Positions 1 to 5,538 are shown, counted from the stretch's first letter. The stretch is 5,727 bases of DNA from Verrucomicrobia bacterium UBA1263 (GCA_002308515.1 DBVN01000101.1:1-5727); one strand, 5' to 3'. The notes: generated by a model from the letters alone, not told the origin. Made by a program: numbers and translations.

Positions 1-1523
1 TGACCGGTACCGCCGAAACGGAAGCCAACGAATTCTTTGATATTTACAAGCTGAAAGTCCTGGTCATCCCGACCAACCGGACCGTGGCTCGCAAAGATGC
101 CAACGACTCCGTCTATAAGACTCAGCGCGAGAAGTACAACGCCGTGGTCAACGAGATCGTTGAACTGCACCGTATCGGCCGTCCGATCCTGGTGGGTACC
201 CGTTCTGTGGAAAGCAGTGAGTTCCTTTCTCATCTGCTCCGCAAAGTCAATATCCCTCACAGCGTTTTGAACGCCAAGCACCACCAGCAGGAAGCCGAGA
301 TCGTGGCCCGTGCCGGTCAGCGCGGCGCCGTCACCATCGCCACCAACATGGCAGGCCGCGGCACCGATATCAAACTGGGTGAAGGCGTTGCCGAGCTGGG
401 CGGTCTCCATGTCATTGGCACGGAGCGCCATGAATCACGCCGTATCGACCGCCAGTTGCGCGGCCGCTGCGCCCGTCAGGGTGATCCGGGTTCCTCTCAC
501 TTCTTCATTTCACTGGAAGACGATGTCATGCGTCTGTTCGGCTCCGACCGCATCATCAAAGTCATGGAAAAGGTCGGTCTGGAAGAGGGTCAGGAATTGA
601 ACCATCCGCTGCTGAACCGCTCCATCCAGACGGCTCAGAAACGTGTGGAACAGCACCACTACCAGATCCGCAAACGCACTCTGGAATATGACGATGTGAT
701 GAACAAACAGCGCGAGATCGTTTACGGTTTCCGCAATGAGATCATCCACTCTGATGACGTGCAGGATCGCCTGCTGGACGTGATGGAAGAAGTTCTTATC
801 CTGAAAGTTCAGGAATGCTCCGATCCCGATCAGGATGCCGATCTCTGGAACATGAAAGCCCTGCTGGACTGGGTCAACCTGCATTTCCCGCTTTCCCAGA
901 CTCCGGAGAATATCCTCGAAGTCGCCCGCGCGGGTACCGAAAAGCCTGTCAAAGATTCCCTTTACGGGGAACTGAGCGCCCAGCAGTTTGCCGTGGCGGC
1001 GCATCTGGTGGATGCCATCCGTGACGCTTACATGCTCAAGGCCAGCTTTGAGAACCCGGACGCTCTCCGCAGTGTGGAACGCTACACCATCCTGAGCGCC
1101 ATTGACCGTCTCTGGCAGGAACACCTCTATCACATGGACCATCTGCGCAACGCTATCTCCCTGCGCGCCTACGGTCAGCGGGATCCTCTGCTGGAGTACA
1201 AGGCCGAAGCCTACAAGACCTTTGACAAACTGATGATGGACATCAAGACGCAGATCTGCCACAACATCTTCCGCAGCGCGTCCAGCCTGATGGCCTTCCA
1301 GCAGTTCCTGCAGAACCTCTCCAAGTCCCGTTCCATCCATACCTCAGGCGGTGAGGAGGCAGCGATCGAAGGAGGCTCCGCCGGTGGTCAGCAACAGCCC
1401 GCGGCCAAACCGCAGCCCATCCGCAGACATCCCCGTGTGGGGCGCAATGACCCGTGTCCCTGCGGCAGCGGCAAGAAATTCAAACACTGCTGCGGCATCC
1501 TCAAGCACGGCCAGCAGCAATAG
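1..1523 (+). CDS. secA: Protein translocase subunit SecA, C-terminal part (5' truncated by window edge)
   Basis: SecA is the ATPase motor that pushes preproteins through the SecYEG channel. Reading from base 3 gives about 506 residues, roughly the C-terminal half of a usual 850-1000 residue SecA. Bases 1-2 are probably the end of the Met codon in the (M)TGTAETEA motif. Visible in order are the YKLKVLVIPTNR segment, NBD2 (GTRSVES; TNMAGRGTD at about residues 114-122; GTERHESRRID leading into RGRCARQGDPG at about 139-163), the helical scaffold (LEYDDVMNKQR; DRLWQEHL...LRAYGQRDP at about 368-397), a Gln/Gly/Pro-rich linker, and a C-terminal zinc-binding SEC-C tail. The tail has the form CxC-x8-CC, with Cys at about 485, 487, 496 and 497. 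E. coli has CH in place of the final CC, and both forms are known. The C-A in motif VI (S-G in E. coli) resembles Chlamydia SecA and supports a PVC origin. The frame is intact to the TAG stop. Confidence 0.98.
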   Translation, partial: TGTAETEANEFFDIYKLKVLVIPTNRTVARKDANDSVYKTQREKYNAVVNEIVELHRIGRPILVGTRSVESSEFLSHLLRKVNIPHSVLNAKHHQQEAEIVARAGQRGAVTIATNMAGRGTDIKLGEGVAELGGLHVIGTERHESRRIDRQLRGRCARQGDPGSSHFFISLEDDVMRLFGSDRIIKVMEKVGLEEGQELNHPLLNRSIQTAQKRVEQHHYQIRKRTLEYDDVMNKQREIVYGFRNEIIHSDDVQDRLLDVMEEVLILKVQECSDPDQDADLWNMKALLDWVNLHFPLSQTPENILEVARAGTEKPVKDSLYGELSAQQFAVAAHLVDAIRDAYMLKASFENPDALRSVERYTILSAIDRLWQEHLYHMDHLRNAISLRAYGQRDPLLEYKAEAYKTFDKLMMDIKTQICHNIFRSASSLMAFQQFLQNLSKSRSIHTSGGEEAAIEGGSAGGQQQPAAKPQPIRRHPRVGRNDPCPCGSGKKFKHCCGILKHGQQQ

Positions 1524-1540
1524 GGACTGTCCCTTTTCCG

Positions 1541-1568
1541 AGCCCGATCCCGCGGATCGGGCTTTTTT
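1541..1568 (+). terminator. Intrinsic terminator of secA
   Basis: A perfect 10-bp GC-rich stem (AGCCCGATCC paired with GGATCGGGCT) closes a 3-nt loop CGC and runs into six Ts. It lies 17 bp after the secA stop. A smaller hairpin (GGGA-CTG-TCCC, about 1523-1533) followed by TTTT sits immediately upstream, partly over the stop codon, and may assist. Confidence 0.95.
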
Positions 1569-1613
1569 ATTCCAAAACCAATGAGGGTTTGGGTTTATTT
1601 TTGCAGTTTTCGC

Positions 1614-1641
1614 TTGAATCAAGAGCGGACTTCGCTAGAAT
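1614..1641 (+). promoter_or_regulatory. Putative sigma70-type promoter of the esterase gene
   Basis: The -35 candidate is TTGAAT (1614-1619), followed by a 16-bp spacer and the -10 candidate TAGAAT (1636-1641, 5 of 6 consensus bases). It lies between the secA terminator and the esterase start. The predicted transcription start near 1648 leaves a leader of only about 12 nt with no good Shine-Dalgarno sequence; the nearest purine-rich stretch, GGGGTG, lies at 1643-1648. Confidence 0.6.
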
Positions 1642-1659
1642 TGGGGTGTTGTAATATCT

Positions 1660-3159
1660 ATGAAGATTGGAACGATTCAAGCAATAACGGCAGCGGCAGT
1701 CATCGGCGCCAGCGCCCTGAGTCTGCAGGCTCAAACCCGGGTCCAAGCACCCATGCCTTTTTTACACCCTCTGTTCTCGGATCACGCTGTGCTGCAGCGT
1801 GACGCGGATGTCCCTGTATGGGGATGGGCCGCTCCCGATTCCGAGGTGACCGTTGAATTCGCGGGACAGACAGTCAAAGCCAAAGCCGGCAAAGACGGCA
1901 AGTGGACGGCGACCTTAGCCCCGATGGGTTACTCCACAGAATCCCGCACCATGAAGGTCAGCGGTACCGCCAACAACCTGACTCAAGTCGTTGAGGCCAA
2001 GGATATCCTGGTGGGTGATGTCTGGCTCTGCTCCGGCCAGTCCAATATGGAGATGGGCATCAAGAACTGCAATGCACAGAAGGATATTGATTCCGCTAAT
2101 TTCCCGAACCTCCGTCTGCTTTCCGTGCCCAAGAGCGTGCAGTACCAGCCGCAATACACGGCCAAGATGTACTGGGCTCACTGCACACCGCAGAGTCTCT
2201 CCTCCATGGGTGACTGGGGCGGATATTCCGCGGCGGCTTTCTATTTCGGCCGCGAGCTGCATACGACCCTCAATGTTCCCATTGGTCTGATCCACAGCTC
2301 CTGGGGCGGCACTCTGGCGGAAGCCTGGACCAGCCCGGAAGGTCTGAAACCTCTCAAAGATTTCGATGAACGCATCGCCGGCGCGGAAGCGGCCATCAAG
2401 GCCAACCCCGGCAATCCGCATGTCTGCGGCGCTCTCTATAACGGAATGATCTGCCCGATCCTGCCTTACAGGATCATGGGCGCGATCTGGTATCAGGGCT
2501 GCTCCAACGCGAACCGCGCGTTCCAATACCGCGCGCTGCTCTCGGCCATGATCAAAGACTGGCGCAAGAGCTTCAAGGTCGGTGAGTTCCCGTTCATCAT
2601 CGTGCAGCTGGCCGCTTTCCAGGCCACGAATCCCGAACCGCGTGAGAACGACTGGGCGGAAATTCGTGAGTCTCAGGCTTATGTAGCCAAGACCGTACCC
2701 AACTGCGGTCTGGCGGTGACCATTGACATTGGCGACGCGGGCGACATCCACCCGAAGAACAAAGCCGATGTGGGCCGTCGTCTGGCCTACTGGGCTCTGG
2801 CCAATACCTACGGCCGTCCGGAAACTCCGTATTCCGGCCCGGTGTATAAATCCATGAAGATCACCGACGGCAGCATCCGTCTGGACTTCGACTACACCTG
2901 CGGCGGTCTGGTCGCCAAGGGCAATGACGGCAAGCTGACCGGTTTTGCCATCGCGGGCGAGGACAAGAAATTCGTCTGGGCCACAGCCACGATCCAGGAC
3001 GGAACCATCCTGGTCTATTCTCCGGATGTACCGAATCCGGTGGCGGTCCGCTATGCCTGGGACATCAACCCGGTGTGCAACCTCTATAACGGAGTGGGTC
3101 TGCCGGCGGTGCCTTTCCGCACGGATGACTGGCCGATGATCACAAAAGACAACAAGTAA
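1660..3159 (+). CDS. Secreted sialate O-acetylesterase family protein (SGNH hydrolase)
   Basis: A 499-residue protein of the sialate O-acetylesterase (SASA/DUF303) family. Characterised members remove O-acetyl groups from sialic acids, and relatives act on acetylated plant glycans. Residues 1-24 look like a Sec signal peptide: one Lys, an Ala-rich hydrophobic core, and a likely cut after LQA (residue 24) before QT. An N-terminal beta-rich region (FSDHAVLQRD, VPVWGWA) is typical of the family. The catalytic domain shows GDVWLCSGQSNMEM with the nucleophile Ser128, then SSWGGT (213-218), WYQGCSN (277-283) and DIHPKNK with Asp362 and His364 as the acid/base pair. A C-terminal beta region (about 395-490) completes the usual architecture, and the length is normal. 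The oxyanion-region motif has Cys281 where WYQGESN is common. The gene stands alone between two terminators. The exact substrate cannot be told from the sequence, and no neighbouring glycan genes help. Confidence 0.93.
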   Translation: MKIGTIQAITAAAVIGASALSLQAQTRVQAPMPFLHPLFSDHAVLQRDADVPVWGWAAPDSEVTVEFAGQTVKAKAGKDGKWTATLAPMGYSTESRTMKVSGTANNLTQVVEAKDILVGDVWLCSGQSNMEMGIKNCNAQKDIDSANFPNLRLLSVPKSVQYQPQYTAKMYWAHCTPQSLSSMGDWGGYSAAAFYFGRELHTTLNVPIGLIHSSWGGTLAEAWTSPEGLKPLKDFDERIAGAEAAIKANPGNPHVCGALYNGMICPILPYRIMGAIWYQGCSNANRAFQYRALLSAMIKDWRKSFKVGEFPFIIVQLAAFQATNPEPRENDWAEIRESQAYVAKTVPNCGLAVTIDIGDAGDIHPKNKADVGRRLAYWALANTYGRPETPYSGPVYKSMKITDGSIRLDFDYTCGGLVAKGNDGKLTGFAIAGEDKKFVWATATIQDGTILVYSPDVPNPVAVRYAWDINPVCNLYNGVGLPAVPFRTDDWPMITKDNK

Positions 3160-3176
3160 TCATCTGATTTGAAGAT

Positions 3177-3209
3177 CACGGGGGGAACAAGATTCCCCCT
3201 GTGGTTTTT
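3177..3209 (+). terminator. Intrinsic terminator of the esterase gene
   Basis: A hairpin of about 11 bp has CACGGGGGGAA (3177-3187) paired with TTCCCCCTGTG (3193-3203), with one G-T wobble and a 5-nt loop CAAGA. Five Ts follow (3205-3209). It starts 18 bp after the esterase stop and separates that gene from the DUF805 cluster. Confidence 0.92.
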
Positions 3210-3247
3210 GGCTCAAACAGAATATATCAACGAGCAAGTTATCAAGT

Positions 3248-3628
3248 ATGGATCAGACTTCAAACAACCCATTCAAATACTGGCTGGACGCGATCACCGA
3301 TCATTATTTTGACTATACGGGGACATCCTCACGCAAAGAGGTGTGGATGTTTTTGTTAAGCGCTGTTATATGCGGTCTGGCTCTGGGTTTTGTATGGCTG
3401 AACTTGTACATACTCACTGGCGGAGGGAAAGTCGCGGATATCGTGGTGGGGATTTTGTGCTACCTGATGATGTTCTTTCTCTTCACATTGCCTTATATCG
3501 CGCTGACGGTGCGCCGGATCCGTGATATTGGGTGGAGTCCCTGGCTGATCCTTTTGTATTTGGTGATACCTGTGAACCTGATCGCCTTTTTTGTATTTGC
3601 CTGCACTCCGGGCCGGAGCGGCAGATAG
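3248..3628 (+). CDS. DUF805 family small membrane protein (copy 1)
   Basis: A 126-residue inner-membrane protein of the DUF805 (YhaH-like) family, whose function is unknown. The family signature is visible: an N-terminal amphipathic segment FKYWLDAITDHYFDYTGTSSRKEVWMF (aromatic Y-F-x-Y-x-G then S-R-K-E-x-W), about three hydrophobic segments (roughly 33-56, 63-87 and 98-119), and the cytoplasmic-loop motif RRIRDIG (89-95) before SPW. Canonical members usually have RRLHD, so the His is replaced here by Arg. It is the most divergent of the three tandem copies and starts with MDQTSNNPF instead of MNPxTAYISA. No strong Shine-Dalgarno precedes the ATG. No clear promoter is visible in the 38 bp after the upstream terminator, so the transcription start is unresolved. 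Confidence 0.87.
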   Translation: MDQTSNNPFKYWLDAITDHYFDYTGTSSRKEVWMFLLSAVICGLALGFVWLNLYILTGGGKVADIVVGILCYLMMFFLFTLPYIALTVRRIRDIGWSPWLILLYLVIPVNLIAFFVFACTPGRSGR

Positions 3629-3639
3629 AACTTATTTAT
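3629..3639 (+). repeat. Post-stop direct repeat AACTTATTTAT, copy A
   Basis: AACTTATTTAT directly follows the stop codon of DUF805 copy 1 and recurs at 4080-4090 directly after the stop of copy 2. It is probably a leftover of the duplication that made the cluster. It is AT-rich and short, so chance is not excluded, but the identical placement after both stops argues against it. Confidence 0.6.
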
Positions 3640-3677
3640 CTGTAAGAACCTGATAATAATAAAATCATCTAATCAAT

Positions 3678-3761
3678 ATGAATCCTGTAACTGCTTATAT
3701 CAGTGCAATCAAACAGTGCTTTAACTACAGAGGGACCACTTCCCGTCTGGAATACTGGATG
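3678..3761 (+). repeat. Tandem-duplication repeat, copy A (5' end of DUF805 copy 2)
   Basis: These 84 bases match 4138-4221 at about 75 positions (near 89 percent) with no gaps, covering the first 28 codons. Similarity falls sharply downstream, where the first membrane segments differ in sequence and length. Confidence 0.85.
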
Positions 3762-4079
3762 TTTCTCATAGCTACATGGATCATTGGTCTTATTTTTATG
3801 TTGGGAGGTTTTATTATTTTCTTTGGTGTGATGTATTTCCTCGGTGAGGAAGGATTAAATGAAAATAATGCAATAATTGCTTGTGTACTATCTGTTTATG
3901 GATTTTTATTTCTTCTGTTCGATCTTTTATGCATGATGCTTCCGTTTGTGGGGGTGACAGTACGCCGACTGAATGATATTGGTTTGTCTCCCTGGCTAGC
4001 CTTGTTATACTTGGTTCCGGGAGTCAATACGATCATCGTGATCGTTTTTGGCTGTGTACCTGGTCAGAACAGCAAATAA
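3678..4079 (+). CDS. DUF805 family small membrane protein (copy 2)
   Basis: A 133-residue DUF805 paralogue lying 49 bp after copy 1 on the same strand, with no terminator between them. It shows FNYRGTTSRLEYWMF near the N-terminus, hydrophobic segments at about 28-54, 65-94 and 104-126, and the loop motif RRLNDIG (96-102) followed by LSPW. An acidic insert (about 56-64, GEEGLNENN) between the first two membrane segments makes it longer than copy 3. The coding DNA is noticeably more AT-rich than the esterase or secA genes. The first 28 codons are nearly identical to copy 3 (75 of 84 bases by my count). Function unknown. Co-transcription with copies 1 and 3 is inferred from spacing and orientation. 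Confidence 0.87.
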   Translation: MNPVTAYISAIKQCFNYRGTTSRLEYWMFLIATWIIGLIFMLGGFIIFFGVMYFLGEEGLNENNAIIACVLSVYGFLFLLFDLLCMMLPFVGVTVRRLNDIGLSPWLALLYLVPGVNTIIVIVFGCVPGQNSK

Positions 4080-4090
4080 AACTTATTTAT
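4080..4090 (+). repeat. Post-stop direct repeat AACTTATTTAT, copy B
   Basis: The second copy of the 11-bp sequence found after DUF805 copy 1, again starting at the first base after the stop codon. It is absent after copy 3, as expected if the unit gene plus short 3' flank was duplicated. Confidence 0.6.
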
Positions 4091-4137
4091 AAAAATTTAA
4101 CAATCGATCAAAAACAAAATTAAAAATTATTCATAAT

Positions 4138-4221
4138 ATGAATCCTATTACTGCTTATATCAGCGCAATCAAACAACCCTTCAACTACAGCGGGACCGCT
4201 TCCCGTCTGGAATACTGGATG
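4138..4221 (+). repeat. Tandem-duplication repeat, copy B (5' end of DUF805 copy 3)
   Basis: Partner of 3678-3761, 460 bp downstream. The identical run TCCCGTCTGGAATACTGGAT near its end and the mostly third-position or conservative differences point to a recent duplication or gene conversion of the N-terminal segment. Confidence 0.85.
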
Positions 4222-4476
4222 TGCTTTGTGGGATATATCATCCTGAGCATTATCATTGGATTGGTGTGCAGCCTCATTGGACTGGATATGTCCGGTGCGG
4301 GCAGGGTTGTTAGCTTTATCCTTGGACTGTTCCTGGTATTCCTGCCGGGACTGGCTTTGACAGCACGCCGTCTGAACGATATCGGCTGGCCTATCTGGCT
4401 GATCATATTATGCTTTATTCCGGGAATCAACCTGATTGCCTGGATTATTTTCGGCATCGTTCCCGGAAATAAATAG
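4138..4476 (+). CDS. DUF805 family small membrane protein (copy 3)
   Basis: A 112-residue DUF805 paralogue, the shortest of the three, lying 58 bp after copy 2. It begins MNPITAYISAIKQPFNYSG, then ASRLEYWM. It has hydrophobic segments at about 27-48, 56-76 and 85-108, the motif ARRLNDIG (76-83), and ends in a short VPGNK tail like the VPGQNSK tail of copy 2. It is the last gene before the bidirectional terminator at 4509-4543. The 58-bp spacer before it is extremely AT-rich. A weak promoter (TTAACA at 4097 with a poor -10) is conceivable, but readthrough from copy 2 is equally likely. Function unknown. Confidence 0.87.
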   Translation: MNPITAYISAIKQPFNYSGTASRLEYWMCFVGYIILSIIIGLVCSLIGLDMSGAGRVVSFILGLFLVFLPGLALTARRLNDIGWPIWLIILCFIPGINLIAWIIFGIVPGNK

Positions 4477-4508
4477 ATAGAGTGATTAGCTTCTCCAAGT
4501 GAGAAAAC

Positions 4509-4543
4509 AAAAAGAGCCGTTCGTGAAAGACGGCTCTTTTTTT
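4509..4543. terminator. Bidirectional intrinsic terminator between convergent genes
   Basis: A perfect 10-bp stem (AAAGAGCCGT at 4511-4520 with ACGGCTCTTT at 4530-4539) closes a 9-nt loop. A seven-T tract follows on the plus strand (4537-4543), and an A-rich tract precedes it, which gives a U-rich tail on the minus strand. It can serve both the DUF805 cluster (+) and the receiver gene (-), whose stop lies 18 bp away. Confidence 0.92.
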
Positions 4544-4560
4544 ATCGAAAGGGACAGAGG

Positions 4561-5100
4561 TTAATCTTCTACAATGAAGACCTCGTTTAATTTATGAATG
4601 GAGATCGGTTTGAAAATGACGTCGTTGAAGAAGTCTAATTTCAGTCTCTCCTGACAGTAGGTATCCGCTGTAACCGCGATGACGGGGATATCTTTTTTGG
4701 AGGAAGTCTGGCGGATATGATCGGTCAGTTCGACACCGGACATTTCGGGCATCCAGAGGTCTGTGAGCACGATATCGATCGGTTCGGTTTCCAGGATCTT
4801 CAGGGCTTCCTTGCCGGAATTGGCGCGTATCGTTTTGAATCCCATCCTTTTCATCGTGGCCTCCAGAACCATGAGGTTCATCGGGACATCATCCACCAGC
4901 AGACAATAAGAGCCTTTTTTCGCGCCATAGAGAGGAGTGGATGTCTTTGATTGCGAAGAATGACCGATCTCGCCGGCCAGAGGTACTACAAAATGGATCT
5001 CTGGTGTCAGCTGACGGATATTCGCATTTCCTGCCGGTTGAAAGGGAGGAACGGCTCCAGACTCCGCGAGAGTCTTACATATGTCGCAAATATAGCTCAT
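4561..5100 (-). CDS. Orphan receiver-domain (CheY-like) response regulator
   Basis: A 179-residue cytoplasmic protein with a complete phosphoacceptor receiver domain at about residues 64-178 and no DNA-binding or enzymatic output domain. The key residues are present: acidic pair Asp70-Asp71 (LLVDD), phosphoacceptor Asp114 (VLTDLWMPEMSG), Thr144 (VIAVTAD) and Lys164 (FKP). The VDDxxxNxxVLEATMKRMG pattern is typical of receivers found in hybrid sensor kinases. The first roughly 60 residues (MSYICDICKTLAES through EIGHSSQSKTS) match no domain I recognise. They hold a CxxC (Cys5, Cys8), and ICKTLAE and HFVVPL faintly recall the end of a kinase ATPase domain. The ATG start is supported by AGGA (5105-5108, minus strand) 4 nt upstream, and an in-frame stop lies 10 codons further upstream. 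No histidine kinase is in the window. The gene has its own promoter and a terminator. Confidence 0.85.
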   Translation of the reverse strand: MSYICDICKTLAESGAVPPFQPAGNANIRQLTPEIHFVVPLAGEIGHSSQSKTSTPLYGAKKGSYCLLVDDVPMNLMVLEATMKRMGFKTIRANSGKEALKILETEPIDIVLTDLWMPEMSGVELTDHIRQTSSKKDIPVIAVTADTYCQERLKLDFFNDVIFKPISIHKLNEVFIVED

Positions 5101-5129
5101 TAGATCCTGATTACAGTCCGTGTAATCAT
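5100..5129 (-). CDS. Possible 9-codon upstream ORF in the receiver-gene leader
   Basis: On the minus strand an ATG at 5127-5129 opens the reading frame MITRTVIRI. It ends in TAA, which overlaps the receiver-gene ATG by one base (TAATG), an arrangement that allows translational coupling. The start codon is inside the dyad at 5108-5128 and no clear ribosome binding site precedes it. A nine-codon frame can arise by chance, so it is recorded as a possibility only. Confidence 0.2.
   Translation of the reverse strand: MITRTVIRI
5108..5128 (-). promoter_or_regulatory. 8-bp dyad abutting the receiver-gene ribosome binding site
   Basis: TGATTACA and TGTAATCA form a perfect 8-bp inverted repeat around a 5-bp centre. 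In the minus-strand mRNA it is a hairpin whose 3' arm ends on the first A of the AGGA ribosome binding site, so folding could affect translation initiation. As DNA it could also be a repressor site. Confidence 0.5.
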
Positions 5130-5135
5130 ATCATG

Positions 5136-5157
5136 TTTATCAGCGCATACTGATAAA
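5136..5157 (-). promoter_or_regulatory. 8-bp dyad just downstream of the receiver-gene transcription start
   Basis: TTTATCAG and CTGATAAA form a perfect 8-bp inverted repeat with a 6-bp centre. It lies within the first ~25 nt after the predicted start of transcription near 5161. It could be an operator or a 5' stabilising hairpin of the leader RNA. Confidence 0.5.
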
Positions 5158-5167
5158 AACAGGTGTT

Positions 5168-5196
5168 ATTATGACTGTTAAAAGGTTTGTTGTCAA
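5168..5196 (-). promoter_or_regulatory. Sigma70-type promoter of the receiver gene
   Basis: On the minus strand there is a perfect -35 TTGACA (5191-5196), a 17-bp spacer and a -10 CATAAT (5168-5173, 5 of 6 bases). The predicted start near 5161 gives a leader of about 60 nt holding two hairpins before the AGGA and ATG of the receiver gene. Confidence 0.8.
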
Positions 5197-5400
5197 ATAC
5201 TGTTTGCGGATTTTGTAAAAAACAACATTAGAGTTTTTTAATAACATTATTAGAGTGAATAAAATATGAAACTCCGTTTTCCGTTGGGATGAGTATTTTT
5301 TACAAAGCCGCGGATGGACACAGATAAATCATTGTTTAATAAAAAATAACGCGTCAAAGGTGTTAAAATAAAAAAAATGAAAAAAAATTGCGTGAAAGTG
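5197..5400. other. AT-rich intergenic stretch without a recognised gene
   Basis: Between the two divergent promoters (receiver gene leftward, short transcript rightward) I see no supported gene. The DNA is very AT-rich, with A tracts at 5340-5346 and 5367-5387. It also has a loose direct repeat (ACATTAGAG near 5225 and ATTATTAGAG near 5246) and one GC-richer patch at 5304-5330 described separately. Confidence 0.6.
5304..5330. repeat. Possible fragment of a dispersed intergenic repeat
   Basis: The patch GCCGCGGATGGACACAGAT stands out from its AT-rich surroundings. It resembles the GCGGATGGACACGGAT-type sequences that I recall recurring between genes in Verrucomicrobia-related genomes. Only one copy is present here, so the assignment rests on memory and composition. 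Confidence 0.3.
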
Positions 5401-5429
5401 TTGACATATACGACATGTTGTCGTATATT
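5401..5429 (+). promoter_or_regulatory. Strong consensus sigma70-type promoter
   Basis: A perfect -35 TTGACA (5401-5406), an optimal 17-bp spacer and a -10 TATATT (5424-5429, 5 of 6 bases). The expected transcription start is near 5436. The spacer and -10 are covered by operator-like dyad O1, and dyad O2 follows, so a strong but repressible promoter is implied. Confidence 0.85.
5406..5428. promoter_or_regulatory. Operator-like inverted repeat O1 over the promoter spacer and -10
   Basis: Perfect 10-bp arms ATATACGACA and TGTCGTATAT flank a 3-bp centre TGT, centred on 5417 between -35 and -10. A protein bound here would block RNA polymerase. The core TACGACA-N3-TGTCGTA recurs at O2. TACxACA..TGTxGTA half-sites recall BlaI/MecI/CopY-family operators, but the 3-bp centre differs from the usual spacing, so the regulator family is only a suggestion. 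Confidence 0.8.
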
Positions 5430-5441
5430 TTTCTCCAGCAA

Positions 5442-5458
5442 TACGACATTATGTCGTA
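5442..5458. promoter_or_regulatory. Operator-like inverted repeat O2 downstream of the transcription start
   Basis: TACGACA (5442-5448) and TGTCGTA (5452-5458) flank a 3-bp centre TTA, the same core as O1. The centres (5417 and 5450) are 33 bp apart, about three helical turns, so two bound dimers would lie on the same DNA face. In the RNA it would fold as a short 5' hairpin at about +7 to +23. Confidence 0.8.
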
Positions 5459-5475
5459 AGCTAAATGAAAGACCT

Positions 5476-5535
5476 ATGAACAATTCATACTTATTCTTAC
5501 GTATGTCATTCCGTCGGGCGCGTTCTCCCGACTAA
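5476..5535 (+). CDS. Possible 19-codon micro-ORF inside the short transcript
   Basis: ATG at 5476 reads MNNSYLFLRMSFRRARSPD then TAA, a small Arg-rich peptide. Its ATG overlaps the TGA of a four-codon frame (MKDL, 5465-5479) in an ATGA arrangement that could couple translation. The same frame is open further upstream to ATG 5377 (52 codons), but that would start before the promoter. There is no good ribosome binding site. Its last codons form the 5513-5532 hairpin. It could be a leader or toxin-like peptide, or no gene at all. Confidence 0.2.
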   Translation: MNNSYLFLRMSFRRARSPD

Positions 5536-5538
5536 CCA

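Noticed and set aside
510..1340. Long minus-strand frame (276 codons) opposite secA
   Set aside because: It lies wholly antisense to secA, whose frame is intact and conserved. The translation matches no family and is a by-product of GC-rich codon use.
1915..2751. Long minus-strand frame (278 codons) opposite the esterase
   Set aside because: Antisense shadow of a well-supported gene, with no recognisable domain and no promoter or ribosome binding site.
3208..3228. TTGGCT and TATATC as a promoter for DUF805 copy 1
   Set aside because: The spacing is only 9 bp, too short for a sigma70 promoter.
5401..5460. CRISPR-like repeat from the two TACGACA dyads
   Set aside because: Only two short palindromes 33 bp apart lying on a promoter. 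The geometry is that of operators and no array follows.
5250..5483. 77-codon minus-strand frame across the intergenic region
   Set aside because: It needs a TTG start, runs backwards through the strong promoter and both operators, and is low-complexity Phe-rich sequence produced by A tracts. No ribosome binding site.
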